Source: Acidobacteriota bacterium (GTDB taxonomy: Bacteria; Acidobacteriota; Vicinamibacteria; Vicinamibacterales; SCN-69-37). Taken from it: a DNA stretch of 64,000 bases. Within the stretch, counting starts at the first letter, position 1, and each line of letters starts with the position of its first letter. The DNA lies in assembly GCA_016716905.1 (NCBI GenBank), contig JADJUS010000022.1:1289501-1353500 (forward strand). Direction: 5' to 3'. This document shows, piece by piece, positions 40,587 to 48,388 of this stretch. A program made the position numbers and the translations under genes. Under the pieces are notes generated by a model. That model worked only from the letters and a program-made list of their open reading frames with translations. It did not search any database and was not told the DNA's origin.

Positions 40587-43500
40587 ATGTCCGAGCGCCA
40601 GCCCCTCCTATCGCGATTGATGCGGCCCATCGTCCAACTCCGTGAGGGCGAAGCCACCACCACGCTCCTGATGTTCCTGTACTCGTTCATGGCGATGACG
40701 AGTTACAACATCATCAAGCCGCTCGGCCGGTCGACGTTCATGACCACGTGGGGCGCCGATAACCTGCCGTACGTGCAACTGGCCATGGGAATCCTGATCG
40801 GATTCATCATGCACGCCTACGTCAAGACCATCTCGCTCGTGCCCAGGCGCTGGACCATTCCCGCGACACAGGCCGGCTTGATGGCGCTCATCCTCGTCTT
40901 CTGGCTGCTGTTCACGACCTTGTCCCAGCCCTGGGTGCCGGCGGCCTTTTACGTCCTGACGTTGATTCTGGGCATCCTGCTCATCAGCCAGTTCTGGACG
41001 CTCGCCAATGACATCTACGATCCGCGCCAGGCCAAACGCGTGTTCGGGTTCGTCGGCGCCGGCTCGAGCCTGGGTGGCGCCCTGGGAAGCGGACTCACGC
41101 GATTCCTGGTGGAAAAAGTCGGCACGAACACGATGCTCTTGATCGGCGCCGGCACCCTGGCGCTCTGCCTCGCCATCGTCGTGTTCATTCTGCAACGCGA
41201 GAAGGGCGCCGGCACGAGCGACGCCGCCAAAGCCGTCGAAGAAGAGGGCGTGTCCAGCGGCGAGGCCATCCAGTTGCTGGGCTCCTCGCGACACCTGCAG
41301 GTTATCGCCCTCGTCATCGCCTTTGCGGCCATCGGCGCCGCCATCATCGAGCAGCAACTGAACATGGCGACGGCGCTGGCCAAAGGCGTCAAGAACACCA
41401 CCGGCATCGCGGCCTTCCTCGCCGAGGTTGGGCTGTACACCTCGATGATCGGCTTCGTGATCAACCTCGCCCTGACGAGCCGGATCCATCGGGTGATGGG
41501 CATCGGCTTCGCGCTGCTCGTGCTCCCGATCAGCCTGGGGTCCACGGCCCTCGTCATGTTGTTCAATCGCGGGCTGTGGGCGCCGGCGTTGGCGCGTGTG
41601 CTGGATACGTCGCTGCGCTACTCCCTGGACAAGACATCCCGCGAAGTCTTGTTCCTGCCGCTTCCGGCGGACCTCAAGTACCGCGCGAAGCCGTTTATCG
41701 ACGTCACGGTCGACCGGATATCCAAAGGCATCGGCGCGTTGCTCATCCTGGTGCTCATCAAGGACTGGGGCCTGGGCCTGTCCTGGCAACAGCTGAGTTA
41801 CGCGAGTTTGACGATGGTGGGGTTGTGGGTGATCACGACCATCCGCGCGCGCAAGGAATACGTCCGGACGTTCCGCAATAACCTCGAACAGCAGAATGTG
41901 TTGCCGTCCGAGGTGAAGTTCACGAACCCGGATCCACGAACCGTGGAAACCCTGGTCAGCGAACTGGCGCATCCGGAACCGCGGCGGGTGTTGTATGCCA
42001 TCGACCTGCTTGACGCGATGGACAAACGTGCGCTCGTGTCGCCGCTGTTGTTGTGGCACACGTCGGGCCAGGTGCGGGCGCGCGCGCTGCGCGTGGCGGA
42101 ATCGGCCGGCCCTGACATGGCGGACCGGTGGTTGCCTGGCGTGGAGCGCGCGCTGACCGATCCCGAAACGGATGTGCGTGTGGCCGCGGTGGGTGCGCTG
42201 GCCACGTTGCGTGGCGAGGCGGTGGCTGATGTCATGCGTCCTTTCCTCACGCACGCCGACCCTGCGCTCGCGATTGTGGCGGCCGCGGCACTGGCTGATT
42301 GCGGTAACGCCACGGATATCGAGCGTGCGGCAAATACGCTGCGTACATTCAGCGGAGACATGCGCGACCAGGGAGCCGAAGGACGTCGTCTCGTGGCGCG
42401 TGCGTTGGGGGACGTGCAGAATGCGGACTTCCGGCCGTATCTGATTCCGCTCTTCGCCGACGTGAACATCGGCGTCGCCCGAGCCGCCATCGAGAGCGCC
42501 GGCCGGCTTGGCGGCAGCGACTTCCTGTTTGTGCCGGCCCTGGTCTCGCTCCTGCGAAACCGGCAGTTGAAGTCTGCCGCGCGCCGGGTGCTGGTGGGAT
42601 ACGGCGAGCCGGTGGTGGCGCCGCTTGCGTACTTCATGCAGGACCGCGAGGAGAACCTCTGGATCCGTCGTCACGTGCCGTCTGCACTGGCGCTGCTCCC
42701 CTGCGCCGCGTCAGTGGCCGCACTCGAGGCGGCGCTTGACGACCCGGATGAGTTCCTGCGGTCCAAAGCCGTGTCGGCACTGGAGCGGATCCGAAGGACG
42801 GACCCAGGGATGGCGATCGATGCGGAACGCGTGTCGCGTCATGTGAGCCAGGAAGCCGCACGCGCGTTTGACGCGTTCACGCTGCACTACAACCTGTTTG
42901 TGGCGGGCGGGCTGAACCCCGACGCCTTGCTGGCGCGCGCGCTGACCGAACGGCACGCGCGCACGTTCAGCCGCACCCTTCAACTGCTGGGCTTGATGAC
43001 GCCGTCGGGTGACATGGCAGCGGTGCGCCACACGCTCAAGAGCAGCGACCCGCGCGCAAGGTCGGGCGCGATTGAGTACCTCGATAACCTGCTGACTGGT
43101 CAGGTGCGCAAACGCGTGATGGTGCAGGTGGAAGAGATGCCGCTCGACGAGCGGATTCGCAAGGGCAACGCCATCTTCGGCACCCGTGTCCGGGATGTGG
43201 ATGACACGCTCGCCCAACTGATTCACGACGAAGACGAGTCCATTGCGTCGGCCGCGATCCTGATGATCGAATCCAGCCGGCGGTGGGCGCTGGCCGGAGA
43301 TTTGGAGTACGTGCTCGAGCATCGGGACGTGCGTGACCTCCACGTCTTCGAGGCGGCCTCGTGGGCCCTTGCCGCGAGCCGCATGGAAGCCGAACGACGC
43401 CGTGACCTGTGGCAGGAGGCGCTGCCGTCAGTGGAACTGGCCGATCGCCTGCGGCGCATGCCCTTGTTCGCCTTCACGTCGGTGGATGAACTCTTCAGGC

Positions 43501-44273
43501 TGGCGCGTGTGGGCCAGCAGGCGCGACACGAACCGGGCCACGTCATGTACGAACGCGCGGCCGCGCCGGCATCGCTCCAGTTCCTGCTCGACGGCCAGGT
43601 GGCCACCGACGGTCCGACAGGACGACAGGAAACGACCGCGCCCGCGGCACTGGCGTTTGAAGAGGTCCTGGAAGGGTCGCCGATGGCCACGACCATCACG
43701 GCCACGAGCCGGACCGCCACGCTGTCGATGACACCGAACGAGTTCCTGGCGTTGTTGTCCGAGAATGTCGGCCTTGCGGGTGGCCTGTTCCGCCAGGCGA
43801 TCAGCGCCCGTGGCCTGGAAACCGGGCGAACCCTGGTTCGCGGACAGCGGCCCTCGCGTGAGGGCGCTGCCACCGGCGAGCTCGGTGCGGTGGACCGTCT
43901 GCTCGTGTTGCAGTCGAGTCCGCTTCTGGCACACGCCACGACGGCCCAGTTGTGGAGCCTGTCGCAGATCGCCAGGCAGGTCACCGTTGCTGCCGGTGCA
44001 GAACCCGTGAAATCCGACGCCGGGCCGTCGATGCTCTTTGTGCTGACCGGCACGCTGCGGGTCGAACAGGGCGGCGCCTCCGACATGGCTGCGGCTGGCG
44101 ACGTGATCGGCGTGCATGAGACACTGGCCGGCACCCGGGTTGAGGCGACCGTCACCGTCGTTGAGCCGGCCACGCTGCTGAAGCTCGACCGGGACGAGCT
44201 GTTTGAACTGTTGGCCGACCACACAGACTTGCTGCAGGGACTGTTTTCGAAACTGGTTCGGGGGGATGAATGA
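40587..44273 (+). CDS. NTT/MFS-type carrier fused to HEAT repeats and cyclic-nucleotide-binding-like domains (copy 2)
   Basis: The 1228-residue paralogue of the preceding gene has the same domain order and near-identical signature segments: YSFMAMTSYNIIKPLGRSTF, QFWTLANDIYDPRQAKRVFG, DTSLRYSLDKTSREVLFLPL, PFIDVTVDRISKGIGALLIL. HEAT repeats follow (residues about 440-930), then two CNBD-like rolls (LRRMPLFAFTSVDELFRLAR; MLFVLTGTLRVEQGG near the C-terminus). Conservation between copies is highest in the membrane domain. Its stop overlaps the next start (ATGA, 44270), coupling it to a secreted kinase-like protein. Nucleotide exchange is inferred from the family. Confidence 0.88.
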   Translation: MSERQPLLSRLMRPIVQLREGEATTTLLMFLYSFMAMTSYNIIKPLGRSTFMTTWGADNLPYVQLAMGILIGFIMHAYVKTISLVPRRWTIPATQAGLMALILVFWLLFTTLSQPWVPAAFYVLTLILGILLISQFWTLANDIYDPRQAKRVFGFVGAGSSLGGALGSGLTRFLVEKVGTNTMLLIGAGTLALCLAIVVFILQREKGAGTSDAAKAVEEEGVSSGEAIQLLGSSRHLQVIALVIAFAAIGAAIIEQQLNMATALAKGVKNTTGIAAFLAEVGLYTSMIGFVINLALTSRIHRVMGIGFALLVLPISLGSTALVMLFNRGLWAPALARVLDTSLRYSLDKTSREVLFLPLPADLKYRAKPFIDVTVDRISKGIGALLILVLIKDWGLGLSWQQLSYASLTMVGLWVITTIRARKEYVRTFRNNLEQQNVLPSEVKFTNPDPRTVETLVSELAHPEPRRVLYAIDLLDAMDKRALVSPLLLWHTSGQVRARALRVAESAGPDMADRWLPGVERALTDPETDVRVAAVGALATLRGEAVADVMRPFLTHADPALAIVAAAALADCGNATDIERAANTLRTFSGDMRDQGAEGRRLVARALGDVQNADFRPYLIPLFADVNIGVARAAIESAGRLGGSDFLFVPALVSLLRNRQLKSAARRVLVGYGEPVVAPLAYFMQDREENLWIRRHVPSALALLPCAASVAALEAALDDPDEFLRSKAVSALERIRRTDPGMAIDAERVSRHVSQEAARAFDAFTLHYNLFVAGGLNPDALLARALTERHARTFSRTLQLLGLMTPSGDMAAVRHTLKSSDPRARSGAIEYLDNLLTGQVRKRVMVQVEEMPLDERIRKGNAIFGTRVRDVDDTLAQLIHDEDESIASAAILMIESSRRWALAGDLEYVLEHRDVRDLHVFEAASWALAASRMEAERRRDLWQEALPSVELADRLRRMPLFAFTSVDELFRLARVGQQARHEPGHVMYERAAAPASLQFLLDGQVATDGPTGRQETTAPAALAFEEVLEGSPMATTITATSRTATLSMTPNEFLALLSENVGLAGGLFRQAISARGLETGRTLVRGQRPSREGAATGELGAVDRLLVLQSSPLLAHATTAQLWSLSQIARQVTVAAGAEPVKSDAGPSMLFVLTGTLRVEQGGASDMAAAGDVIGVHETLAGTRVEATVTVVEPATLLKLDRDELFELLADHTDLLQGLFSKLVRGDE

Positions 44274-45091
44274 GACGACTTGTTGCGTGCGTAAGCTTCG
44301 TTGCGGTGGCCATGGCCACCGTGTTCACCGTTCACGCCAGACAGGAAACCGCGGCCGCGTACCAGGGGCCGGCGGCTGAGAACTTCCTGACCAAGGCAAA
44401 GATCGTGTCCACACGACCGCTGGGCTCCGGCATCACCCGGCCGTTACAAGTCACCCTTGAGCTTGACGGAGTGACCCGCCTGGCGGTGTTCAAGTCCATC
44501 GACGAGCGGAAGGCGGGTGTCACCACCATGCCCGACGGCACCTCGGAGATCGACTTCCAGGACAGCTGGCAGACCGAGATCGCGGCGTACACCGTCGCCC
44601 GCATCATCGGGCTCGACATGGTGCCGGCCACGGTCGAGCGAAGGGTCGAAGGCAAGGTCGGCTCGTTGCAGTGGTTTGTTGAACACATGTCGACGGAAGC
44701 CGATCGTCTTGAGAAGAAACTCTCGCCTCCGGATTCGGAGGTGTGGAACGAGCAGATCTTCATCACTCGACTGTTCGATCAGTTGATCGCCAACGTCGAT
44801 CGGCACCTCAAGAACATCCTGGTCACCAAGGAGTACAACCTCCGGCTGATTGACCATTCACGGGCCTTCCGAATCAACCGGTCGCTGACCAAACCCGAAC
44901 TGCTGACCCGATTCTCGCGCTCGCTGCTTGACGGAATAGCGAAGCTTGAGAAAAAGGACCTGCAGAAACAGGTCGGGAAATACCTGACATCGGGCCAGAT
45001 CGACCGGCTCCTGAGCCGACGCGACGCCATCCTGGCACTGGCCAAAAAACACGTCGCGGAAAAAGGCGAGGCGGCGGTCCTTTACAAGTAG
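44270..45091 (+). CDS. Secreted kinase-like protein (HipA/Fam20-type catalytic residues)
   Basis: Residues 1-25 form a clear signal peptide (RRLVACVSFVAVAMATVFTV, predicted cleavage after HAR). The mature part keeps a kinase-like set: Lys75 in RLAVFKSIDER, Glu103 in WQTEIAAYTVARI, the catalytic loop NVDRHLKNIL (Asp177, His179, Asn182) and a DFG-equivalent LIDHSRAF (Asp195). DRHxxN with DHS is the pattern of HipA and secreted Fam20-like kinases. A kinase outside the cytoplasm would need exported nucleotide, and the gene is translationally coupled (4-bp overlap) to an NTT-type carrier. Kinase activity is inferred, and a pseudokinase is possible. Confidence 0.75.
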   Translation: MRRLVACVSFVAVAMATVFTVHARQETAAAYQGPAAENFLTKAKIVSTRPLGSGITRPLQVTLELDGVTRLAVFKSIDERKAGVTTMPDGTSEIDFQDSWQTEIAAYTVARIIGLDMVPATVERRVEGKVGSLQWFVEHMSTEADRLEKKLSPPDSEVWNEQIFITRLFDQLIANVDRHLKNILVTKEYNLRLIDHSRAFRINRSLTKPELLTRFSRSLLDGIAKLEKKDLQKQVGKYLTSGQIDRLLSRRDAILALAKKHVAEKGEAAVLYK

Positions 45092-45122
45092 TCCTGGGTC
45101 CAGAGTCCAGAGTCCAGAGTTC
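45091..45122 (+). repeat. Heptamer array (GTCCTGG, GTCCAGA x3) abutting the kinase-like stop codon
   Basis: One GTCCTGG and three GTCCAGA units follow from the last base of the TAG stop (45089-45091). The unit set is that of 12940-12988 in reversed order. It flanks the hairpin at 45136-45163 on the left. Confidence 0.8.
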
Positions 45123-45135
45123 GGCAAAAGAAACG

Positions 45136-45163
45136 GGGGTGGCAGTGTGAACTGCCACCCCCG
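45136..45163. terminator. Perfect 12-bp hairpin between convergent genes
   Basis: 45136-45147 pairs perfectly with 45152-45163 across GTGA. The stem is GGGGGTGGCAGT. It lies between the convergent kinase-like and TonB-receptor genes. A-rich sequence precedes it on the plus strand (AAAAGAAAC), which on the minus strand reads as a T-containing tail, so termination of the TonB transcript is the better supported direction. Confidence 0.75.
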
Positions 45164-45206
45164 ATGTGTGTACGGCTTCGGTGCTCAGGACTCAAGGACC
45201 AGAACG

Positions 45207-45234
45207 CTGGACCCTGGACCCTGGACCCTGGACC
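45207..45234 (+). repeat. Heptamer array (CTGGACC x4) abutting the TonB-receptor stop codon
   Basis: Four exact CTGGACC units end at 45234, immediately next to the receptor stop codon (45235-45237 on the minus strand). This is the third heptamer array of the window, and all three touch a stop codon. Confidence 0.8.
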
Positions 45235-47952
45235 TTAGAAGCTCCAGCGTCCCCCGAAGGTGAACTGCCTCGGCGCATTGATGGCCGTGACGCCGCCCAG
45301 AAGCACGGTTGTCCCGGCGATGGACACCGAGGGGTTGCGTGTCTGCACGGACGTCTGGAACCCGGTGTTGAGGAGGTTCTCGGCGTCCACATACAGACCG
45401 AAGCGGTTCGCGCCCACGTTGAACACCTTTTCAAGGCGCAGGTCGAGCAACTGCTGAGACTCTGTGCGGCGGCTACCCCGCGGTTCGAGGTTCAGGTCGA
45501 TGCTCCCGGTCCAGTTGAACGTGGCGGCCGCCACGCGCTGGAACGGCGTCCACGGCGTGCCACTCAACGCGCGGTAGTAGATATTGGCCGAGACCTCGAC
45601 CACAGGAATCTGATAGCCCGCGAAGGCCTTGAATTCATGTGTCCGGTCGAAGCCGACGAGGCCGTCGGAATTGACGTGCACCAGGTTCGGCGTCTGGAAC
45701 TGGCTGCTGACAATGCCCGACGTGGACCCGTTCGTGACGGTGCCGTTGGTCTCCGAGTAGACGTAGGAGATCTGGGCCTGCCACCGGTTGGAATACGCGC
45801 GTGTCAACACAAACATGCCGCCGTTGTAGGTGCGGTAGGCATCCGCCGCAGGCGCTCCGTTGTACTGGAAGTTGTCCACGTTCCCGATCTGGAACTTCTG
45901 ATCAGACGTGCGGTTCGCCCACCGGTAAATGGTCTCGGTCTTCCCATTCAACGGGTTCGTATAGCTGGCCGGCGTCCACTGGGCGCCAATCAACGTGGAG
46001 TTGATGAAGTTCTTCGCATCACGCCTGATGTACGTGGCCGTCGCCTTGAGGCCCCGACCCAGCTCGCGTTCGAATGCCACGCTGATTTCATCCGTTCGGG
46101 GATGTTTCAGGTCATCACGCACGGTGTACTTGCTGGCGCCCGAAATGCGGTCGATTTCCGTCACCTGAGTGTTCGCGATGGTCCCCGTCGCCTCATAGAT
46201 GATGTAGTCGCCGATGCCCGGCAGTGCGTTCGACCACGACGCGAACACCGCGCCGTCGTAGAGCTGCCCGTAATACGCGCGCAGCACGGACTTGCCGTCG
46301 CCACCGACGTCAAACGCCAGGCCCAGGCGCGGCGCGATCGGCGCCACGTCGTAGTACCGCTTGTTGTCCGACGTCCCGGTGCCCTTGATCCGGTCCATAC
46401 GCGCACCGATGTTCGCGGTCAGGCGGCCCACCTGCCACTGATCCTGCGCGAAGATCGACATGCGGTCGTTGCGGCCCTTGACGTCGTACTGGTACGCGTA
46501 CGCCAGGTACGGTGCGCCACCGTAGTCGTAGAAGAACAAGCCGTCGGTGTATGCGTACCGGTTGCGGATGTTGCTGCGCTCGATCTCCACGCCGAACTTG
46601 AACGCATGCGTGCCCTTGGCCTCCACGTACTTCGCCAGCGAGGCGTTGAGCTGGTTGCGCGTGCGGTCGTACTGCGCGCTGTAGCCGGCGCCACCGCTGT
46701 AGGCCCCAGTCTCACCGTCCTGGCGCGCCGACGTCGGCGTCAGCGGATCCAGATCGAAATAACCCCAGTAACCCAGCATCTTCGCTTCGAACAGCCCGCT
46801 GTTGCCCAACACCTTGCGGTACTGGCCGTTCCAGGTCCATTCAGGCGAGTCCTGTTGCACCACGCGCGCGTCGGTGGTGCCGTCGACGCCACCCAGACCG
46901 GTGCGGCCACCCTGGTTGTAGTTGTCGTACTGGAAGGACGCGACAATGTTGTCGGACGCCGTCGGCTGGAACGTGAGTTTGCCATTAAAGCGCGGGCTGA
47001 CTTCCGTCCGCAGCGTCCGCGGGCCATCCGGATCCTGCTTGATGGCGTACCGCTGAACACTCGCGAAGAAGAATGCCTTGTTCGCGCGCAATGGACCGCC
47101 CAACTGCACGGTGTAGTCCTTGAGGCTGTCCACGCCCGTGGCCTTGATCGACGGGTTGATCTTCGTCACGGCCGCCGACACGTTGTCGCCACGGAAGCGC
47201 TTGCTGGTGTACCGCTGCTCGAACAAGCCCGCGAACCGGTTACCGCCCGACTTGGTCACCGTGTTGATCACCGCGCCCGTGAATCCGCCGAACTCGGCTG
47301 ACTGGCCCAGCGATCCGATCTGCACCTGCTCGATGATGTTGTAGTTGAAGAACACCCAGGCCGTGCCCGCTTCCGGGTCGCGCACGTCGACGCCATCAAC
47401 CAGAAGCGAGTTGGCCGATCCGGCCGCGCCGCCAAACGCCGAACTGCTGTTGATACCCGGCGCGTAGTTCAACATGCTCACGGCCGGATTGGCGCGCGAG
47501 ATCGGCATGCTGAACAGCAGGTCCTGCGAGATCGTCGTATCAGTGGCCGTGGTCGTGGTATCCACCTTGGCCGTCGAGCCGACGACGGTGATCGCCTCAG
47601 TCACGCCGCCAAGTTCCAGCGTGAGCTTGAGCTCGATGGACTTGCCGATCGTAATGTCCAGACTCGACTGAACTCTCGGCTTGAAACCGTTCAACATCGT
47701 GCGCACTTCGTACACACCGGTGTTCAGGCCCAGGAAGCGGAACTCACCCTGCGCATCCGTGGTCTGGGTCGCCTCTCCGAATCGGCTGCTCAAGGTCACC
47801 ACCACGCCGGGAAGAGCGCCACCCTGCGCGTCGGTCACGTGACCGGCAATGGTGCCCGTCATCGTTTGTGCGGAAACGTTGGTCGCCGAGAGCGCGATCA
47901 GCAGCGCCGCGGCGCCAATGCCCAACCGTGAAAACAGTCTGTGGATTGTCAT
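45235..47952 (-). CDS. TonB-dependent receptor with N-terminal carboxypeptidase-regulatory-like domain
   Basis: The 905-residue protein has a signal peptide (RLFSRLGIGAAALLIALSAT), a carboxypeptidase-regulatory-like beta domain (TIAGHVTDAQGGALPGVVVT, residues about 33-115), a plug domain (NSLLVDGVDVRDPEAGTAWV, INTVTKSGGNRFAG) and a C-terminal barrel ending in Phe (APRQFTFGGRWSF). This is the OAR/CarboxypepD-type outer-membrane receptor expanded in Acidobacteria. The ligand is unknown. The small secreted or membrane protein upstream (11-bp gap) probably shares its transcript. Its end is flanked by heptamer repeats. Confidence 0.93.
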   Translation of the reverse strand: MTIHRLFSRLGIGAAALLIALSATNVSAQTMTGTIAGHVTDAQGGALPGVVVTLSSRFGEATQTTDAQGEFRFLGLNTGVYEVRTMLNGFKPRVQSSLDITIGKSIELKLTLELGGVTEAITVVGSTAKVDTTTTATDTTISQDLLFSMPISRANPAVSMLNYAPGINSSSAFGGAAGSANSLLVDGVDVRDPEAGTAWVFFNYNIIEQVQIGSLGQSAEFGGFTGAVINTVTKSGGNRFAGLFEQRYTSKRFRGDNVSAAVTKINPSIKATGVDSLKDYTVQLGGPLRANKAFFFASVQRYAIKQDPDGPRTLRTEVSPRFNGKLTFQPTASDNIVASFQYDNYNQGGRTGLGGVDGTTDARVVQQDSPEWTWNGQYRKVLGNSGLFEAKMLGYWGYFDLDPLTPTSARQDGETGAYSGGAGYSAQYDRTRNQLNASLAKYVEAKGTHAFKFGVEIERSNIRNRYAYTDGLFFYDYGGAPYLAYAYQYDVKGRNDRMSIFAQDQWQVGRLTANIGARMDRIKGTGTSDNKRYYDVAPIAPRLGLAFDVGGDGKSVLRAYYGQLYDGAVFASWSNALPGIGDYIIYEATGTIANTQVTEIDRISGASKYTVRDDLKHPRTDEISVAFERELGRGLKATATYIRRDAKNFINSTLIGAQWTPASYTNPLNGKTETIYRWANRTSDQKFQIGNVDNFQYNGAPAADAYRTYNGGMFVLTRAYSNRWQAQISYVYSETNGTVTNGSTSGIVSSQFQTPNLVHVNSDGLVGFDRTHEFKAFAGYQIPVVEVSANIYYRALSGTPWTPFQRVAAATFNWTGSIDLNLEPRGSRRTESQQLLDLRLEKVFNVGANRFGLYVDAENLLNTGFQTSVQTRNPSVSIAGTTVLLGGVTAINAPRQFTFGGRWSF

Positions 47953-47963
47953 GTGGGCAGCTC

Positions 47964-48290
47964 CTAGCGATTCAGACCGCGAATGCGGTCCTCTTTGGCG
48001 GAATACACCGCGTATCCCGTGCCCACAGCCATCACGACGATCGCAAACATCCCGGTTCTCGTCTTGAAGAACGATCGGTCGTTGGGCTGTTTCGGTGCGG
48101 TCGTGGCAGCGTCAGGGGCGGCCGTCTTCGTGGAAACCACCTTCGCAATCGACTTGGTCGAAAACGAGGGTGAGGCGGGCGGTCCCTGTGATGCGGCCAT
48201 CGCAGGGGAAAACGCCGTCGCAAGCAGGGCTGTCATCAGGCCCACACCAGCAAAACGGCGGACGTACTCGTAACGTCGTCGATTGTCCAT
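47964..48290 (-). CDS. Small exported or membrane-anchored protein of unknown function
   Basis: The 108-residue protein has an N-terminal signal-like helix (FAGVGLMTALLATAFSPAMA, about 13-32), a Thr/Ala/Pro-rich linker (STKTAAPDAATTAPKQP) and a second helix (RTGMFAIVVMAVGTGYAVYS), leaving a short basic C-terminus. The start at 48290 has GAGGAC upstream. An ATG at 48296 is possible. It lies 11 bp upstream of the TonB receptor on the same strand, so a role in receptor energisation or assembly is conceivable, but no motif supports it. Confidence 0.78.
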   Translation of the reverse strand: MDNRRRYEYVRRFAGVGLMTALLATAFSPAMAASQGPPASPSFSTKSIAKVVSTKTAAPDAATTAPKQPNDRSFFKTRTGMFAIVVMAVGTGYAVYSAKEDRIRGLNR

Positions 48291-48388
48291 CGGCACTTGT
48301 CCTCTCTAAGGGAACCTCGATGCCCGGAATATACCCCCCAGCCCCTCCAGACGCCATAGGGAATTTACACGTGCGCTACCATTTCGAC

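Noticed and set aside
40608..42674. 688-codon minus-strand open frame opposite the second NTT gene
   Set aside because: The sense strand has complete membrane, HEAT and CNBD domains, whereas the antisense product is Arg/Gln/His-rich with no recognisable fold.
45166..47301. 711-codon plus-strand open frame opposite the TonB receptor
   Set aside because: It begins inside the heptamer repeats and runs antisense to a complete receptor with signal peptide, plug and barrel.
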